NCBI RefSeq assembly: GCF_027580225.2
Contig: NC_073355.2
Location: 17,427,501 to 17,491,500 of the forward strand
Reading direction: 5' to 3'
DNA length: 64,000 nt
Origin: Misgurnus anguillicaudatus
Taxonomy: Eukaryota > Chordata > Actinopteri > Cypriniformes > Cobitidae
The notes under the pieces are model-generated. The model made no database searches. It had not been told where the DNA came from and worked only from the letters and a program-made list of their open reading frames with translations. Within the stretch, counting starts at the first letter, position 1. Every line of letters begins with the position of its first letter. A program made the translations under genes and the position numbers. Positions 58,476 to 64,000 of this stretch are shown piece after piece.

Positions 58476-58861
58476 TTAAATGAAGTCAATGTCATCCTTC
58501 TAAGAGCAAAACATCATGACAACAGTTTTGCGTCAAATTATGATCAAATAATGGAGAAGAGTGTTATAGTCTGGCATGTTTCCAGATGTGCGGTGTAGTC
58601 TGCATTTAAAGTGAGCGTGGTTTATGGTTCACAGCAAAGTGATGTTTTATAGGGGTGGTCCTGGGAATTGTTCTGTGCAAATTGCACTCAGCACTGATTT
58701 TGTGGGCACCTTTGCGACATTACTTGATTTGCATAATTCCTTTAGTGAATCGGATGCTAAAACAATGCGGATAGCACATCTGAAAAGCTATCAGTGGCCG
58801 CAATTCATTCATAAGCAATGAGGTATGAGAGGATGTGCTTGCAATGTTAATTAATTGTTTT

Positions 58862-58985
58862 GGCAACACTTTAAAATAAAGTAGTATTTGTTAATATTAT
58901 AAGGCATTAGGTAACATGAACTAACAATGAAGAATACTTCAACATCATCTATTAATCTTACCGTAGTTCATGTTAAAATGCTCTA
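58862..58985. repeat. GGCAACACTTTA-type repeat fragment
   Basis: Contains GGCAACACTTTAAAATAAAG, TAACATGAACTAACAATGAA and TTAATCTTACCGTAGTTCAT, one end of a repeat I recall as abundant in fish. Confidence 0.6.
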
Positions 58986-59337
58986 AAAAAATGCTGACTT
59001 ATTTAATATTTTTTAACAAATTAGAATGTATTTTGCTGCAAAACCCTATACGTAAAAATCTCCACTTCTAAAAAAAGTCTCCAGTCACTCTTCACTCTGA
59101 ACAAACGTAAAAGGCTCAAAAATTCAGTCAATATCCTAATATATTCCTCTTAACTGGGTATAAAACTCTTTTAACTTGGTAAAAAAACTAATTTAATATA
59201 CTTCTTCTGTGCACTTTGCTGAAAAATCGATGTTTAACGGATTCTGCCAACAAAGTGGTACTTTTGAATGGCCTGAGGCTGGGATTAAGCGGATTTTAAG
59301 CAAAAGTATTTAATGAAAGTATAATAAGTGCCTAAAG

Positions 59338-60356
59338 CAGTGTCCAACATGGTGCCCGCAGAGAGTCCCTGAGTTGCCTCCCCCCAAAGCACATTGTATA
59401 AATAGCCTCAATTTTAATATTTGAAGAGTTCCAAAAAGTAATAAATCCATTTTGACTCATTTCTGTAAAAATGTGTTTTCTATATCAAGAAAGTGACCAG
59501 ATGAAAACCACTATTTTCTGTTACAAACTTTCACATAGCATCTTTAGGTAATAAAAATATAAAAATTCAAATCCATAATTTTAATTTTCAATATTTTTTC
59601 CGCAAAATGCAATAAATCCATGACAAGTTTTTTTTTCAAAATGCTATAAATCTATTGAATCAATATATAAATGTGCATTCATCTTTGCCATGTTATATTC
59701 ATTTAGTTGACTAATGATATACACTGATAAATAAATAAACAATAATGTCATTAATCAAAACACTTACTTTGTCATATTAAAAACACTGTCATTGCTGCTG
59801 TCATCCTTGGGACGTCGTCGCTTAACTTTTTAGACAGCGATCAGCTGTAAAATGTTTTGGTCCTGCTCGATTTTCGTTGACTTCAAGTAAAATAATGAAA
59901 ATTATTTCATAAGATCCTCTGGGGTCAATGTGTTAGCATGAAAAAAGCTTGATGATGCCGTGTAAGAACAAAAAACAGCCGGCATTTTCCTTCGCCCGAG
60001 TGCCTCTCAAGTAAATTATTAGATTTTGATTGCTTATTTCTTCCCCGCCACAGAAAACCACCACAGGTTTGCCATCAAAAGTAAAAAAAATTGTTTTTTG
60101 TTTGTTTGTTGATCACGAAGTACAAAGTAGATGAGGAAAACTAGGATTCTGTGTGTACTCAAGGCGCCGCCATTGTTGTTTACAATGCGTGGAAGTTTGC
60201 GCTGTGATTGTTTGAGTGGATTTATTGCATTCTGCAGAGAAGTAGGACTGCCGTTTATCGTGTTTTGGAAAAAAAGGGAGAAAAGATGACAGAAGCCCCC
60301 AAGATTGTTTTATTCATTGTGGTAGCCCTTGCTCACAAAAAGGTTGGAGACCCCTG
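59338..60356. mobile_element. ~1-kb hAT element carrying a nested element
   Basis: Flanked by GCCTAAAG (59330-59337) and GCCTAGAG (60357-60364), 7 of 8 identical. Ends CAGTGTCCAACATGG and the complement of CAGGGGTCTCCAACC. Most of the interior is a copy of the TGAAGAG element (59422-60240). Confidence 0.85.
59422..60240 (-). mobile_element. TGAAGAGTTT-terminus element, second long copy
   Basis: The reverse complement matches 21298-22296 in order: CTATATCAAGAAAGTGACC, ACTTACTTTGTCATATTA, CGATCAGCTGTAAAATG, GATGAGGAAAACTAGGA. It keeps the end TGAAGAGTTCC at 59422 but lacks the other terminal repeat, stopping inside subterminal sequence near 60240. Confidence 0.88.
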
Positions 60357-60364
60357 GCCTAGAG

Positions 60365-62439
60365 CATTCGGTCAATGTCATTATCTCATTTTTGATGGAG
60401 GTGACATTTAGCGACTTTTGCATCTAAGCTTTTCATTTATTTATTTATTTTTCATTCTTTGAAGTGCCATCTTTCTGGCTAGAGGATAGAGACCCCGACA
60501 TAAAAGTATTGCGAATAACCGTGAATCTCAGAAATACCAATCTGCTGTAGGTGTCATGCCACATTAAGGTAAACGTTTCAGACTATAGCTGTTTCTGTGT
60601 TGTTCATCTTAGCATGGCTGGAACTCTCTATTGTTGCAAAACCGTTTATTCAGTTGCAGCTTCATTCCTTTATGTTACATTCGAGAGTGTGAGATTACAT
60701 CAGCACTGATGTGCTCTGCATACGGCACCAGCTGGTCAATGCTGAAGTAAAGGTTGGAAAAAAGCCAGCACCAGGTGAGAAAGCCCGGGCCGAGCCCCTC
60801 CGAACAGCGGCGCCTGCCCACGCAGCTACAGTAAAGCACCTGCTTGCTCTGCAGCTGATGGCCATAATAGAGAGATACTGTATGCTGATGACTCATCTAG
60901 TGGCATTCAGGCCGTGTGCATCCAGTGCCCACAGCCAGAAACAAATATGCTTGTTTTTCTTTCATTTGGAAGGGAATTCACTTACGATTCCTCCCCAAAT
61001 GGTTTGAGCTCTTTTGAGTCATTCTTGGTTTTCTGCTACGCATGCCAGATATCCGTTGTTGTGTTTTCTCAAGGTCTCGCTTTTGAGATCTCTGGCAGGT
61101 TAGGACAATTAGACAGTAAATATGGGGGTATTTAAACACTGTTCTGCTCATCACTTCATGTTATTAGTAATCTCAGCCTTGGCTCATGTGGATGATTATA
61201 TTACATAATACCTGTTGTTACTGCCCGCTCTAAGTGCATTTGATTAAATTGCTGCGTGTATGGACGACGTGTGTGCCTGGCGGTTGCCATGCAGCAGCTC
61301 TGAACTGAAAGCAGTAAGCTCTCGCCGGCTCTCATCTGAATTACCTGTCCACATTGATTAGAGGGACTATGCGTGAATAGGATCTTAGATTTTCTAGCCT
61401 TCAGTATTAAGATAAGCTTCACTATAGCTGTGTAAGCTACACCCTGTTGACTCTCCTTCATAGTGCTTTGTGAGTGGTACTGTCTAGGTCTGAAGCTTTG
61501 GGCCCTTTAGACTCATACATCAACAAGAGTCTTGAAGGATTAGACTAACTATCGATGATTTCTGTGCTTCACGCCAGCCTTTATTGTTGTGGTCCACTTA
61601 GTCATCACCACCGTTTCCTCAAATCCTCACCTGGCTCACACAATCTCTCATAACCAGCATGATTGAATACCTGCCCATTAGAAGACAAATCTGGGTGTAG
61701 GCTTTGATTTTTTGTTTGTTGTTTGTCAGATACAAGCCTGATATCATAAAAGCCAAAGCAAGACTTATCGTCATAGTTTTCAATGCTAGATTGTGTGAAA
61801 CACATCTCACGTCGCGTCACAATTGACAAGTGTTGACTGGGCCATCAATCGCATCACATTCTGACATTGACATGCATAATTAAATTGGTCCTGCAAAATA
61901 TGAATTGATCGCTTTTTAAAATGAACTTTTGAAAGTATGACCATAATATAAAGCTGAATAACAGAATACTTATGTTAAATATAACATGAGTAAATTTGTA
62001 TACATTTACAATTTTTTGTTTTCTGTATCTCTCTCACATTCAGATCTTCTTTAGAGGCTAATGTTTATTGCAAAGTAAATTTCCCGTTGGCGAGCATGTC
62101 AAACTAAATGATCAAAGACTGTTGATTTTGCTTGCAACAAAATAAAACTTTCATGGCTCCAAAAAATGCTATTAAATAGTAAAATGTGGGCCATAATCAT
62201 ACAGTTTGCTCTGGACTGTATAAGAGATAGCTGGTCTTTTCATTTCTACTAATTATTTTTCTTATAATGTATTTACATTTTAGAAACAATAGTATAAGGA
62301 GTGTTGTTAAGAAGGAGTTACTTTAGCTTACAAAGTTACTTGAAGGCGCTCTAAGTGAATTCACGCGTTGTAGGTCATAATTTTTTTGTTTCATACAGTA
62401 AACATCTCCTCACTATCTGCTAGCTGCCTGTCCCCTCAA
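60365..62439. other. Non-coding stretch; CG-richer patch 60770-60840
   Basis: 60770-60840 has CCCGGGCCGAGCCCC and GCGGCGCCTGCCC. No gene-like domain. The rest of the stretch shows nothing definite. Confidence 0.4.
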
Positions 62440-62720
62440 CACACTGTAAAAACACAGTCTCTGTAGACAGCCCAGGCTCCACAAACTGGAAAAAAAAAAA
62501 AACAAAGTGGCCAAACCTACCACCACGAAACATAAAAAAGTGTTTCAGCCAATAAACGACAAGAAGGATTTGGGAGTGGGGGTTGGGCATGTTTATGACT
62601 CTTTCAGAAAGCATGAAAGGGAGGGGGAGGAGTTATTACGTCAACAATTAGTGATGTCACACAGATTCGCTTAGAGAGCCTTTTAGCCCAGCTAGCTGTT
62701 TAAACAGAGCCCAAACGTCT
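62440..62720. repeat. Probable interspersed repeat
   Basis: CACTGTAAAAACACAGTCTC, GGGAGGGGGAGGAGTTATTA and GTGATGTCACACAGATTCGC look like repeat words known to me from fish genomes. Ends not resolved. Confidence 0.35.
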
Positions 62721-62929
62721 AGGCAAATGTTGGGTTGTCAGTGAAAATTTAATAAGTAGTGTCTAAATATAGCCTAAAAATAAATGAAATTAAATAAATT
62801 TAATAAAACCAAACCAAACATCTTGTAATCACTGTTGACTTTGCTTACATATCATACAACTAACAAATTATTTTGGCAAAAACTACATTTAACCAAATTC
62901 AAGTGTGTTAGTCATAGCTGGACTATTAC

Positions 62930-63701
62930 TAGAGATGCAACAATATCATTTTTTTGCACTGATACCGATAGCCGATTATTCCTACCAATATCTGATGCCT
63001 GCATTAACTAAATTCTGAAAATGTAATTTTCTGAATGTTTTTCATTCATATAATGTTGGGGAAAGTTACTTTTAAAATTAATGCATTACAAGATTAAGTT
63101 ACCCTAAAAAGTAACTAATGGCATTACTTAGTTACTTTTCATGGAAAGTAATCCTTATGTTACTTTTTAGTTACTTTTGCGTTACTTTTTCTTACTTTGG
63201 CTGAGGGTTGATCTCTTTCTTTTCAGAGAAGTTCTGCATTCAGAAATTATATATTTCCATTGCAAAAATGTCAAGCTCTGGCCTATCATCTCCGTTTCTG
63301 ACTCAAACTGCTACCGGTGAGGCGTGCACGCATAGGGTGCGTAATTCTATGTGACTATGTTCAGTTTAATTTGGTACATCATTTTTTTAAATCTAATTAA
63401 TTAAACAGAAAAGTAACTTGCATTACTTAAAAAAAAAAGTAACTCAAATATTATTGTGTACTTTTAAAAAGTAATGTGTTACGTTACTTCAGAAAAGTAA
63501 TATTATTACATAATGTACGTACTTGTAATGCCTTACCCCACAACACTGATGACCATTAATATTGAACATTAAACCAGTGATGTTTCTTTATATAGAGCTC
63601 AAATTCATTGCATTTTATGTACTTTTTTGATTGGCCATATATTTTGGCCATGACTATCGGCCATAACACCGAGTATTGGCCGATATATCAGTGCATCTCT
63701 A
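62930..63701. mobile_element. TAGAGATGCA-terminus MITE, split by an insertion
   Basis: Ends TAGAGATGCAACAATATCA and TATCAGTGCATCTCTA are inverted repeats. Inner words CACTGATACCGATAGCCGAT and TATCGGCCATAACACC surround the element at about 63052-63549. Confidence 0.85.
63052..63549. mobile_element. AAAGTTACTTTT-type hAT MITE (nested)
   Basis: Ends ATGTTGGGGAAAGTTACT and the complement of AGTGTTGTGGGGTAAGGC. The interior repeats AAGTAAC/GTTACTT and TAATGCATTAC words. The target duplication is not clear. Confidence 0.85.
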
Positions 63702-63833
63702 ATAATGATGGCTGTTGCTCTCCGGGAGGAAAGAGGAAAGCTACACACACTTTATACATATACTTTATTATACTGTGTCAGTGAAACTTTTGCCATTTTG
63801 GCTGATGTGTTTTTTCTATGCTCCAACTTTACA

Positions 63834-64000
63834 TTAAAGGTGCAATGTGGGACTTTTATAAGGATCTCTTGAAAGAAATTCAATATAATATACATAACTA
63901 TATTATCAGTGATGTATAAAGACCTTACATAAGTCACCATCATGTTTCTACAGTAGCCCTAAATGGACAAACATTTCTACAGAGCGCATTTTGTCCCTAA
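63834..64000 (-). mobile_element. TTAA MITE, family 5, cut by window end
   Basis: Starts TTAAAGGTGCAATGTGGGAC and matches the reverse complement of 46849 leftward through the word for CCTTATAAAAGTCCC. The remainder lies outside the window. Confidence 0.85.

Noticed and set aside
1..64000. CRISPR arrays, operons, toxin-antitoxin or other microbial systems
   Set aside because: No regularly spaced repeats and no dense coding; the content is that of a vertebrate nuclear genome.
1..64000. Endogenous retrovirus or LTR element
   Set aside because: No pair of long direct repeats with TG..CA ends, primer-binding site or reverse-transcriptase-like frame was seen.

Overview
The window looks like AT-rich, intergenic or intronic nuclear DNA from a ray-finned fish, most likely a cypriniform (zebrafish/carp relatives). 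The reasons are the absence of dense open reading frames, long dinucleotide microsatellites (GA, TG), and a heavy load of short DNA transposons of kinds I know from cyprinid genomes: hAT-type, TTAA-flanked and Tc1/mariner-type elements, with a tRNA-related SINE. Family statements come from recollection and from termini and target-site duplications visible here; no database was searched.

I find no intact protein-coding gene. The only clearly recognisable coding relic is the 3' half of a Tc1-type transposase inside an internally deleted element (24974-25491). Three weak leads to host genes are reported as tentative: a candidate non-coding first exon ending in a consensus splice donor (to 39209), a candidate minus-strand terminal exon with CD225/dispanin-like character (48439-48600), and some open stretches that resemble nothing I know.

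Layout. 0.2-1.9 kb: a stack of inverted-repeat elements including an 84-bp-arm near-perfect palindrome. 1.9-5.3 kb: mostly unique sequence with one fragment of an interspersed repeat. 5.3-10.7 kb: dense short transposons and a GA microsatellite. 12.8-17.1 kb: nested elements, including a 796-bp element inside a TTAA-type MITE and a 712-bp hAT-like element inside another MITE. 19-23.9 kb: SINE with TG expansion, a 750-bp TTAA element, a 1-kb inverted-repeat element and a long-arm element. 25 kb: Tc1 remnant. 27-31 kb: more short elements, one split by a nested insertion. 33-37.5 kb: a retroposon-like tail plus stacked insertions. 38.6-43.6 kb: the longest repeat-poor island, with the candidate promoter/first exon. 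43.6-48.1 kb: a MITE split by two hAT insertions with clear 8-bp duplications, then TTAA elements. 48.1-51.1 kb: unique. 51.1-53.2 kb and 55.4-60.4 kb: elements again, several nested. 60.4-62.9 kb: mostly unique. 62.9-64 kb: a nested pair and a TTAA element cut by the window edge.

There is no sign of a microbial-type system, CRISPR array, operon, rRNA gene or integrated virus. The most informative content is the insertion stratigraphy: repeated families whose copies date one another, several with clear target-site duplications.
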